In this document: positions 8,135 through 15,148 of the stretch, one piece after another
How the letters are laid out: each line of letters starts with the position of its first letter
Numbering within the stretch: the first letter of the stretch is position 1
Source: Caldifarciminota bacterium
GTDB taxonomy: Bacteria; Hydrothermota; Tepidihabitantia; SM23-42
Length of the DNA: 32,632 nucleotides
Assembly (NCBI GenBank): GCA_020343595.1
Contig: CP070802.1
Coordinates: forward strand, 1,012,082-1,044,713
Direction: 5' to 3'
The notes under the pieces: model-generated
What the model was told of the DNA's origin: nothing
Databases searched by the model: none
Seen by the model: the letters and a program-made list of their open reading frames with translations, nothing else
Translations under genes and position numbers: made by a program

Positions 8135-10215
8135 GAATCAACAGCATAAGCGTAAGAAAATACGGACCGATTGACGACTTCACACTTGAGCCTGGGTTTT
8201 TTGATGTCATTTTTGGTTTGAACGAGGCCGGCAAGACAGCGCTAGTGGAAGTCCTGGCGCAAATTCTCTTCAAGAGAACCGCGGCAAATCTTAGATATGA
8301 GAAACCCGAAAAAGCGTCTGTTGAGCTGGAGGACAATGGGCGCACATATAGTCTTCCGCAGAAGAAGATGAAGATAGAACTGCCGGTAGGTGATGTTGCG
8401 AACCTGATGTATGTGCAGGCATCGGAGTCAGCTGTGTTTGGTTCGCGTGGTGAGGCACGTTTCTGGGATGGGATCAAAACGATGCTTGGCAAAGTGGGTG
8501 CCGGCATTACTTTCACCAAGCTTGATGAATACATATTCGATGCCGTCGATCTTCAGCCGGTAAAAGCGGAATGGAAGCGTTCCAAGCAGGCTGAAATTGA
8601 AAGAGATCAACGGCGCAAAGAGTTGCTCGGTCTTTTCATAAATAGAATCGGTGAGATCGGGAAGAAAGAATCCGAGTTGGCAAAATTGACCGCACACCTT
8701 AGTGCCGTCAAAAGGCGAATTGAAGACATCGAGCAGTACAGGAAATATTCTAATTATGCAGAACTGACCAAACTGCATAACGCTTACAGAGAAGCGAAAT
8801 CAGCGGCTCAGGATTATGAACGTTACAAGCACGAATATCTGAAGGATTGGCAGAAGCTCGATCTTGAGCGACATGCAAGTCTCGGCGAGGGAAGAAAAGT
8901 AAAGGAGATCGGAGACGAAGTAAAGCAGCTCGAAAGTGATATTCAGAATCTCCAGAATGTCGAAGAATATATCATCAGTGAAGGTCTTGGGAACGTTTCA
9001 GGAGGACGCGTAGACCGCGGGAAACAGCCGACTCTTGTGATACTCTCGCTCATCATGCTCGTCGCCATGGGACTTGCAGCACTCGGTGTGCTCAAGATCC
9101 TACCTCTGGTACCTACACTCATCCTGCTGGCAGGTACGGCTGGTGTTTTTGTATACACGGTTCTTCGGCGACGTTCATTGAGCAAGGCTATGGCAGAGGG
9201 TCGCATGTGGTTGGAAAAAGCACGGCGAGTATTTCCCGAGATGAGTAGCATCGATGAGCTACCTAACAGGATGGACAGAAATCAGGAAGAGCTGATAACG
9301 AAGAGGACACTGGTCGAAGAGAAGAAGAGAATAATCGACCTGCTGGGTAACGCACGTCCGGTCGATTTGATAGAAAAGGAGATAGCCCTTCTTTGCACCA
9401 AAACGGGGCTTGCGGAGTTGAGTGATCTGGAGGTCAAATTGTCCGAGAAGAGGAAGGTTGAGGACGAATTGAACCGGCTCGGAACGAAGCTCGCCGGGCT
9501 CCTCGAGGAAACCAATACGAAGAAATGGGAGAGGATGATCAGCGAGCGGAAAGTCATGCAGCCTTCAGGAGAACCCGATGTTTCAATGTATGGGGATCTC
9601 ATAGAAGAACAGAAAAAGACACAACGTCAGATCGACGGACTTACACGCGATATCAAACTCTTCCGTGAGGTGGAACAGGCGCGGGTAGATATAAGTGATG
9701 ATCATGATGCATTTGTTGAATATGAACGATTGGAGAAGAAGCTGAACGATAACGAGCTGGAGAAAAAGGCGGCACTTGCAGCGAGAGAAATTCTCAGGGG
9801 TATGAGCGGAGAGTTGGATGAGTTCATAGAGGATGTCCTGCAGGGCAAGGACAGTCTGAGTGAATATTTCAGAGCAGTTACCGAACGCTATGTCCGGGTG
9901 TTTGTCGAGGATGAGAATTTCAAAGTCGAAGATAGCTCAGGCACGACATACACCCTTGAAAGTCTCAGTAGTGGCACTCAGGATCAATTACTCATGTGTT
10001 TTCGCATGGCGGCACTGACTAAAGTATATGCAAAGGGTTCCTTAATGATCCTCGATGATGCTTTCATCTTTGCCGACTGGCAGCGGCGAGAAAGAATTAC
10101 TCGGCTGATTCAGAGGTTTGTGCAGAAGGGGAATCAAGTAATCTACTTGACCTCTGACGACCACACCCGTGACCTGCTTGCCGAGTACGGTGCTAGGGTG
10201 ACGGTATTGGAATAG
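8131..10215 (+). CDS. Rad50/SbcC/YhaN-like ATPase with two membrane segments inside the coiled coil
   Basis: An SMC-like ABC ATPase of 694 residues, partner of the Mre11-like protein encoded just before it (4-base ATGA overlap). Walker A is FGLNEAGKTAL (about 28-38). The ABC signature LSSGTQDQL (about 612-620) and Walker B SLMILDDAF (about 637-645) lie near the C-terminus, with YLTSDDH as the switch segment. Long charged coiled-coil stretches flank the middle. The apex holds no CXXC zinc hook. Instead two hydrophobic helices occur, about 300-320 (LVILSLIMLVAMGLAALGVL) and about 324-345 (LPLVPTLILLAGTAGVFVYT), followed by basic LRRRS. This predicts a membrane-tethered head-coil-membrane hairpin like Bacillus YhaN rather than soluble SbcC. 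The protein is shorter than typical SbcC or YhaN. Confidence 0.88.
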   Translation: MRINSISVRKYGPIDDFTLEPGFFDVIFGLNEAGKTALVEVLAQILFKRTAANLRYEKPEKASVELEDNGRTYSLPQKKMKIELPVGDVANLMYVQASESAVFGSRGEARFWDGIKTMLGKVGAGITFTKLDEYIFDAVDLQPVKAEWKRSKQAEIERDQRRKELLGLFINRIGEIGKKESELAKLTAHLSAVKRRIEDIEQYRKYSNYAELTKLHNAYREAKSAAQDYERYKHEYLKDWQKLDLERHASLGEGRKVKEIGDEVKQLESDIQNLQNVEEYIISEGLGNVSGGRVDRGKQPTLVILSLIMLVAMGLAALGVLKILPLVPTLILLAGTAGVFVYTVLRRRSLSKAMAEGRMWLEKARRVFPEMSSIDELPNRMDRNQEELITKRTLVEEKKRIIDLLGNARPVDLIEKEIALLCTKTGLAELSDLEVKLSEKRKVEDELNRLGTKLAGLLEETNTKKWERMISERKVMQPSGEPDVSMYGDLIEEQKKTQRQIDGLTRDIKLFREVEQARVDISDDHDAFVEYERLEKKLNDNELEKKAALAAREILRGMSGELDEFIEDVLQGKDSLSEYFRAVTERYVRVFVEDENFKVEDSSGTTYTLESLSSGTQDQLLMCFRMAALTKVYAKGSLMILDDAFIFADWQRRERITRLIQRFVQKGNQVIYLTSDDHTRDLLAEYGARVTVLE

Positions 10216-10232
10216 ACATACAACATTCCTGG

Positions 10233-11369
10233 ATGACATTACCATTAAGCATTTGCGAAGAGATACTCGCCTCGGCCGGTTTTGAGGGATTGAGCGATGC
10301 CACAGAGTCGTCTCACAAAAAGAGGCTACGTGTGATCAGAGACCAGATGAGGGAGTTATCCTCTGACTTCGCGGAGGGTATATCTTCCGAGTCCAGGTAT
10401 TCGATGGCATATTTTCTTTACAACTTCCCACTCAACTTCATGAAAACATTGTACGTCTTTGGAGAAATCTCTATCCGCCGTCCAGATTTCCTCACGCCCA
10501 GGCAACGGTACAGGATTCTTGATATTGGGTGCGGTGAAGGTGCGGGCATGTACGGAGCATATTATGCTCTGAAGAGTCTCGATGGTTCGGGGAATACCCG
10601 ACTCAATGGGATCGATGGCTCGAGGAAAATGCTTGAACGTGCCCGGGATATGGCAGCGCGTCTACGAAGGCGCGGCGAGGATTTAACAGCAGGGTTCGCG
10701 AATCGGGATCTGACAGATATCCGTAATGCATTGCCACGGAAGAGGTATGATATTATCATCTGCAGTAACTCGCTTGCCGAAATAATTCGGGAAGAGACGC
10801 TCCCGAACAAGTATATCGGCATTCTGTTAGGGCATCTGTGCGAAAACGGCATCCTCGTTATCATAGAGCCTGCTCTTAAGAAGTATGCGCGCCGTCTGAT
10901 GCAGCTGCGTGATGACCTGGTCAAGCACAAGGCCGCACAGGTGATCCTGCCCTGCTTGCATAGAGAGAAGTGTTCTTTACTTAAGATCGACAGTCGAGAT
11001 GAGTGGTGTCATGAATCTGTAGCATGGAAGCCGCCTGCTTTTCTGCGGATTCTTAACAAGGGACTCAACCGCGAGATCGATACTCTCAAGTTCACGTATC
11101 TCGTGATAGCTAGAACGAAATCGCAACATGTGTTGCCGGAAGGTTACCGGGTTATCAGCGGTTTGCTCAAGGAAAAAGGGAGGATGCGGATCTTCCTGTG
11201 CACAGAACGCGGTAGGGTGGAGCTGGTCCGGTTGAACCGTTCAAAGAGTGGAAAGAACCTTTTGTTTGGCAGAATACACAAGGGTGACCTGATTAAGTTA
11301 CATGATATTGTCGTGCGAAACCCGGATTACTGGGAGGTAAATTTCCAAACGGTTGTTGAAATCCTGTAA
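10233..11369 (+). CDS. Rsm22-like small-ribosomal-subunit methyltransferase-fold protein
   Basis: A 378-residue protein with the plan of the Rsm22/METTL17 family, which associates with the small ribosomal subunit during assembly. The SAM-binding motif I is ILDIGCGEGAGMYG (about 94-107), followed by GIDGSRKMLERA and DIIICSNSLAEI. The family's cysteine cluster follows: PCLHREKCSLL and DEWCHES (about 240-270), which in METTL17-type proteins binds an Fe-S cluster. The last 80 residues form a small basic beta domain. The gene begins 17 bases after the Rad50-like gene with no strong ribosome-binding site and is the last gene before a terminator, so it is likely co-transcribed with the repair genes. 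Catalytic activity is not proven for this family. Confidence 0.8.
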   Translation: MTLPLSICEEILASAGFEGLSDATESSHKKRLRVIRDQMRELSSDFAEGISSESRYSMAYFLYNFPLNFMKTLYVFGEISIRRPDFLTPRQRYRILDIGCGEGAGMYGAYYALKSLDGSGNTRLNGIDGSRKMLERARDMAARLRRRGEDLTAGFANRDLTDIRNALPRKRYDIIICSNSLAEIIREETLPNKYIGILLGHLCENGILVIIEPALKKYARRLMQLRDDLVKHKAAQVILPCLHREKCSLLKIDSRDEWCHESVAWKPPAFLRILNKGLNREIDTLKFTYLVIARTKSQHVLPEGYRVISGLLKEKGRMRIFLCTERGRVELVRLNRSKSGKNLLFGRIHKGDLIKLHDIVVRNPDYWEVNFQTVVEIL

Positions 11370-11376
11370 TAAAAAA

Positions 11377-11401
11377 GGCCCCTGGTCATTGACCAGGGGC
11401 C
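11377..11401. terminator. Bidirectional intrinsic terminator between convergent genes
   Basis: GGCCCCTGGTC (11377-11387), loop ATT, GACCAGGGGCC (11391-11401): a perfect 11-bp GC-rich stem. It is preceded by AAAAAA, which reads as a T run on the minus strand, and followed by TTGCTT on the plus strand. It closes the Rsm22 operon and the convergent outer-membrane protein gene. Confidence 0.9.
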
Positions 11402-11420
11402 TTGCTTATGTGAATAGCGA

Positions 11421-12440
11421 TCAGAAACCAGGGCCACAGCCAAAGCAACCTCTGAATTTGGGACGGTAAGTCAGGCCTATTGAGAATTTCAATCCATGGC
11501 TCGGCCCATCAATGGTAGGAAGATCGGCGAAATTTATGTGGTATCTGGCATCGAGTATGAACCGGATGTCATAAGTCCTCATGAACACCAACCCGCCACC
11601 AGCATTGAGGGTCAGACCGTACGCGCTCTCTGTGTCCAAAAAAGGATCGTCCGAATCAATGGTTAGCCACCCGAAACCAACTCCTCCGCCGAAGTAAGGT
11701 GAAATGTCTTTCTTGCTTAGCATGTAGAGAAGGGAAAACTCAATCGGACAGAACTCGGCAGCTGTACCATCCTCAATATTACCCGGGAATGTAACATAGC
11801 CAGCGACCTCGGCAACGAGACGAGGTGTTTCGTACCAGTACAGCCATCCAAGATTGTACAGGCTGCCGGCCCCGCCGTAACCATCAACAGGCAATACCAT
11901 GCCTGCGGTGGCCCCGACAGTGTGAAACACCCTACGCCGCATTGGCTCTTTTCCCTCTTCTTGAGTGACCAGTTCCACCTCAACTGTCTCTTCTACTTTC
12001 TTCCGTTCTGAGATGGATTTTGCCAATCTCTTTGCTACGGTGTCGAGATCCTCAGCTGTTTTAGCCGCAAGACTGCCCGCCCATACGACCTGACCGGTCG
12101 CCACATTTACAACTGAGAGTTGAACAATATGCTTTTCTCCCAGCGTTGAGACCGAACCGTAGATAACGTGATCGACGTTGGCCTGTAGACCTGCTTCGAT
12201 CGCGCAAGCAGTTTGGTAACATTCGAGTACTTCACCCGCCGCGGCATCTATCGCATCCGGGTTGAGTACGGTGTGGCCAAGATTGGTGAGATCGCTTGCC
12301 AGTAGATTTGCTACCGTCTCGGACGTTGCGTATGAGACGCCTACCGGTTTGAGATGCAGAACGCCATATTCTGCGGCTGCCGCTGCCAGCGGCAGGATCA
12401 ACATCATTGATAGAACACACAATCTGGTTCTACTTATCAT
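11421..12440 (-). CDS. Outer-membrane beta-barrel protein with periplasmic TolB-N/CsgG-like N-terminal domain
   Basis: An exported protein of about 339 residues. Three consecutive ATG codons (12446, 12443, 12440) follow AAGGAGG at spacings of 1, 4 and 7 bases; the third is best placed. A signal peptide follows (CVLSMMLILPLAAAAAE). Residues about 25-150 form an alpha/beta domain (SDLTNLGHTVLNP, HVIYGSVSTLG, VQLSVVNVATGQVVW) resembling CsgG/FlgO/TolB-N-type domains that sense or bind in the periplasm. After a charged linker (about 150-170, rich in E and K), the rest is alternating beta strands with aromatic girdles (YFGGGVGFGWLTI, LNAGGGLVF, FILDARYHINF, LKFSIGLTYRPKF) as in small OmpW/OprF-like barrels. 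Two cysteines lie close together near the end (CFGCGPGF). No function is assigned. Confidence 0.75.
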   Translation of the reverse strand: MISRTRLCVLSMMLILPLAAAAAEYGVLHLKPVGVSYATSETVANLLASDLTNLGHTVLNPDAIDAAAGEVLECYQTACAIEAGLQANVDHVIYGSVSTLGEKHIVQLSVVNVATGQVVWAGSLAAKTAEDLDTVAKRLAKSISERKKVEETVEVELVTQEEGKEPMRRRVFHTVGATAGMVLPVDGYGGAGSLYNLGWLYWYETPRLVAEVAGYVTFPGNIEDGTAAEFCPIEFSLLYMLSKKDISPYFGGGVGFGWLTIDSDDPFLDTESAYGLTLNAGGGLVFMRTYDIRFILDARYHINFADLPTIDGPSHGLKFSIGLTYRPKFRGCFGCGPGF

Positions 12441-12468
12441 CATCATTCCTCCTTAGATTTGTTGTTTC

Positions 12469-12506
12469 GCCGGTGACCTTGTCGGGATATCGTCAAGGCC
12501 ACCGGC
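12469..12506 (-). other. Hairpin in the leader of the outer-membrane protein gene
   Basis: GCCGGTG-A-CCTTG (12469-12481) pairs with CAAGG-C-CACCGGC (12494-12506) around a 12-base loop, with one mismatch. It ends about 29 bases before ATG 12440. No T run follows on the minus strand, so it is more likely a leader structure (mRNA stability or a regulatory element) than a terminator for the kinase gene upstream. Confidence 0.5.
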
Positions 12507-12641
12507 ATATAGAGAGACAAAGAGAACTTGGTAAAAGTCTTTTAAAGACATTATTACTTGTGATATAGCAAAAGTTGTGCCAGTAGAATTGCTTGAAATT
12601 ACGGCCTTTATCTATTGGCTGCGCACATATTTGGTGCTTGA

Positions 12642-12658
12642 TGCACAATAATTGTGCA
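12642..12658. promoter_or_regulatory. Operator-like palindrome upstream of the outer-membrane protein gene
   Basis: TGCACAAT-A-ATTGTGCA is a perfect 17-bp palindrome in the 245-base gap between the uridine-kinase-like gene and the outer-membrane protein gene. Size and symmetry fit a dimeric repressor site. No convincing promoter was found beside it and no T run follows, so its role is open. Confidence 0.4.
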
Positions 12659-12685
12659 ATCCGTGCGCTATCCAGAGTATATGAT

Positions 12686-14173
12686 TCAATATACGAAAGA
12701 ACTCCCGCCAATAAATTCTCGCAGGATCGAATTAAAAGGCACATCCGCATCTGATAGGTCATAGAACAGATTCAGGAAATCGCTCAGGCGGCTCGCCTCC
12801 TCGTACTCAGGCGTACCTTTCTTGACTCGTTTGATGATCGGCAGGCAGAATCTCTTGAGCACGCACGGCTCGTAAATAAGCGCCGAGTTGAACATTTCAT
12901 CAGCTGCTTCTTGAAAAGGGTAGATATTGTTTTCTTCACCCCTCCTTACTCGGCTCCATAACTGCAATACATTCCGAACATGGTAGCCGCGGAAGTGGGT
13001 GTCGCGGACAATTCTTCTGATCATTCTCGTGTCGGTCGTGGAGATACGATTATGGTCGTCTATGTTGAGCTGGGTCAAAGCACTGACGTAGATCTTGAAT
13101 TTCAGTCGCTGGGCGATCTTATGGGTCAGTGCATTGTTCAGACAATGGATACCTTCCAGCAAAACAAGGTCAAAGTCTGCTCCATGTATCAATCTTCCTT
13201 TGGTACGCCTCCCCGTAACGAAATTGAACCTTGGTGCTGAGACCTCTTTGCCTCTTATGATCTTTGTGAGATGCTCGTTCAGCAACGGGACATCGACGGC
13301 GCCTATCGTTTCGAAGTCAAGCCCGCCCCATTTATCCTTAGGGGTCTTGCTGTGCGGATGGAAATAATCATCGGTTGAAATGGTCAATGGTTTAACTCCG
13401 TTGACGATGAGTTGTATTGCCAGACGTTTTGTGAAGGTCGTTTTCCCGGCACTGCTCGGGCCGGCGATCAATACTACCTTACTGTTCTCCTTAACGATTC
13501 GATCGGCAATATGTGCGATCTTCTTTTCGTGAAGTGCTTCGACTACCTTTATTATCTCTGGTCCGTTTCCCTTACTTATCTTTTCATTCAGCGGTCCTAC
13601 GTCCTCAATGCCGAGAATCCGTGCCCACTCGACATACTCATTGAAGATGCGCGCGAGTTTTGGCTGGGGTTTAAAATCAGGGAGACTGAACATGTCGTAC
13701 CATGGAGGAAAGACCATGATGAAGCCGGGCTTGTAATACTTCAGGTAGAAAAGAGACGTCTGTTCCGTTGAATCGAGCGGTGGTATCGAATACATATCGT
13801 AGTAGTCGAGCAGGGAGAACAATGTAACTTGCCGTCTGCGAATATTCCTGAGCAGTCTCACCTTATCTGGTTGGTTCAGATTATTGAAAAGGTACGTCGC
13901 TTTCTTCAGCGGAAAGTTTGCCTGTTGTATGGGTAATTCTTCTTTGACAAGTTGCTTCATCTGTTTTTCGATCCGCTTCACACTTTCCGGATCAATCTTT
14001 CTGTTCATTGTGCAGTAGAAACCTCCACTCATTGAGTGCTCAATGCGTAATCTGTCTTTGGGGAATACACGTCTCACCGCGACGCAGAGGATCAACGATA
14101 GTGTCGATTGATATCTCCGCCATAGATGCAGGCTGCGTAAGTCTTTCGAGTGGTTGTTCTTCTTTACGGGCAC
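12686..14173 (-). CDS. Uridine kinase/phosphoribulokinase-family nucleoside kinase with N-terminal synthetase-like region, lacking TGS domain
   Basis: A P-loop kinase of about 495 residues from the group usually annotated uridine kinase or nucleoside kinase, in which a threonyl-tRNA-synthetase-like N-terminal part is fused to a PRK/URK domain. The N-terminal part shows RRYQSTLSLILCVAVRRVFP and HSMSGGFYC (second-additional-domain-like). The kinase domain has IAGPSSAGKTTF (P-loop, about 238-246), STDDYFHPH, GGLDFETIGAVD, LLEGIH and RRIVRDTHFRG. Family members commonly also carry an N-terminal TGS domain of about 60 residues; none can be read here. GTG 14173, one base after the yggS stop, is chosen. 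An alternative TTG at 14191 overlaps yggS and would add only six residues. It is the second gene of the yggS transcript. Confidence 0.8.
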   Translation of the reverse strand: MPVKKNNHSKDLRSLHLWRRYQSTLSLILCVAVRRVFPKDRLRIEHSMSGGFYCTMNRKIDPESVKRIEKQMKQLVKEELPIQQANFPLKKATYLFNNLNQPDKVRLLRNIRRRQVTLFSLLDYYDMYSIPPLDSTEQTSLFYLKYYKPGFIMVFPPWYDMFSLPDFKPQPKLARIFNEYVEWARILGIEDVGPLNEKISKGNGPEIIKVVEALHEKKIAHIADRIVKENSKVVLIAGPSSAGKTTFTKRLAIQLIVNGVKPLTISTDDYFHPHSKTPKDKWGGLDFETIGAVDVPLLNEHLTKIIRGKEVSAPRFNFVTGRRTKGRLIHGADFDLVLLEGIHCLNNALTHKIAQRLKFKIYVSALTQLNIDDHNRISTTDTRMIRRIVRDTHFRGYHVRNVLQLWSRVRRGEENNIYPFQEAADEMFNSALIYEPCVLKRFCLPIIKRVKKGTPEYEEASRLSDFLNLFYDLSDADVPFNSILREFIGGSSFVY

Positions 14174-14174
14174 G

Positions 14175-14852
14175 CTAAGTTCTCGGGCCAAATATGGCAG
14201 TGCCTATTCGCAGCATGGTTGAGCCCTCGGCGATGGCAACTTCGTAATCTGCGGTCATGCCCATTGAAAGGATGGGAAAGGGGCGGTCATACTCCTGCGA
14301 CATCTCATCACGGAGGTCCCTGAGCATACGGAAGCAGATCCTCGATGCTTCGGGGTTTTCGACTGCCCAGCCCGGGCCGATGGTCATCAACCCCTGCACG
14401 TCGATCATCCTGTATTTCTTTATGCTTTGATAAAAATCGAAGATCTCGTTTTGAGAGATCCCAAACTTTGTGGGTTCCTTCGAAGTGTTGACCTCGATCA
14501 GACACTCGATCTTGCCGGTCGCTCGTTTATCGATCTCCTCGGCAAGGCGCAGGGAATCAAGGCTCTGTATCATCTTGAAAATCTTCAATGCATCCTTTGC
14601 CTTGTTCGTTTGAAGATGGCCTACCATATGCCAATCAACCTTGTCACCAATAACCGAATGTTTCTTGCTTGCTTCCTGAACTCGATTCTCCCCGATTATC
14701 TTGATCCCACAGGCGAGTGCTTCTTCGATCCTTTCGGGCGGAAATGACTTAGCAACGGCAACAACAGTGATTTCATCCGGATCCCGGTCAGCGCGGCTCG
14801 CGGCGCGGTCGATCTGCATCATCAACCTTTCCACATTATCTTTGATTGACAT
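14175..14852 (-). CDS. yggS: YggS-family pyridoxal-phosphate homeostasis protein
   Basis: A PLP-binding protein of the YggS/PROSC (PLPBP) family, 225 residues, the usual length. It controls free PLP and affects amino-acid and cofactor metabolism. Family marks: VAVAKSFP with the PLP lysine at about residue 35, IGENRVQEA, WHMVGHLQTNKAK, LIEVNTSKEPTKFGI, GLMTIGP, LSMGMTADYEVAIAEGSTMLRIGTAIFG. The start is ATG 14852: a TATAAT box ends 5 bases before it, and the in-frame TTG at 14858 lies inside that -10 box and cannot be transcribed from it. No Shine-Dalgarno is present, so a leaderless mRNA is predicted. It is divergent from rpmB and is followed by the uridine-kinase-like gene with a 1-base gap. 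Confidence 0.93.
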   Translation of the reverse strand: MSIKDNVERLMMQIDRAASRADRDPDEITVVAVAKSFPPERIEEALACGIKIIGENRVQEASKKHSVIGDKVDWHMVGHLQTNKAKDALKIFKMIQSLDSLRLAEEIDKRATGKIECLIEVNTSKEPTKFGISQNEIFDFYQSIKKYRMIDVQGLMTIGPGWAVENPEASRICFRMLRDLRDEMSQEYDRPFPILSMGMTADYEVAIAEGSTMLRIGTAIFGPRT

Positions 14853-14857
14853 GGGCA

Positions 14858-14885
14858 ATTATACGAAATCTGTATATGGTGTCAA
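14858..14885 (-). promoter_or_regulatory. Promoter of yggS (leaderless type)
   Basis: On the minus strand, TTGACA (14885-14880), a 16-base spacer and TATAAT (14863-14858): full consensus. ATG 14852 follows after 5 bases. Confidence 0.8.
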
Positions 14886-14907
14886 TCATCGTTCGTGCGT
14901 TGGGCAG

Positions 14908-14935
14908 TTGACTTTGTTTTGTTTTTTTGTATAAT
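14908..14935 (+). promoter_or_regulatory. Promoter of rpmB
   Basis: TTGACT (14908-14913), a 16-base T-rich spacer and TATAAT (14930-14935). The start codon is 17 bases further on, leaving room for AAAGGAG before ATG 14953. It lies back to back with the yggS promoter. Confidence 0.8.
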
Positions 14936-14952
14936 TGCTGGAAAGGAGCTAT

Positions 14953-15144
14953 ATGGCAAGGAGATGCGCAATCTGCGAAAGAAGTGCACGCGTCGGTTCG
15001 AAAGTTAGCCATGCGGAGAATGTTACCAAAAGGAAATTCCGTATCAATCTCCAGAGAGTAAGAGTGAAAAAGGACGGAAAGATACAGAGGATACTTGTCT
15101 GCACCAGATGTCTGCATGCCGGCAAAGTAGAGAAGATCAAATAA
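14953..15144 (+). CDS. rpmB: 50S ribosomal protein bL28, four-cysteine form
   Basis: Ribosomal protein bL28, 63 residues. The start is ATG 14953, giving MARRCAICERSARVG, with AAAGGAG 5-6 bases upstream. The longer frame from 14935 would include the ribosome-binding site. The core SHAENVTKRKFRINLQRVRV is typical. CAIC near the N-terminus and CTRC near the C-terminus form the CXXC pair of the zinc-binding (C+) form of bL28, which many bacteria replace with a cysteine-free paralogue. It has its own promoter, and the prenyltransferase gene follows after 4 bases. Confidence 0.95.
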   Translation: MARRCAICERSARVGSKVSHAENVTKRKFRINLQRVRVKKDGKIQRILVCTRCLHAGKVEKIK

Positions 15145-15148
15145 GCAA

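Noticed and set aside
12469-12506. Terminator for the uridine-kinase-like gene
   Set aside because: The stem is followed on the minus strand by GAAACAACAAAT, not by T residues.
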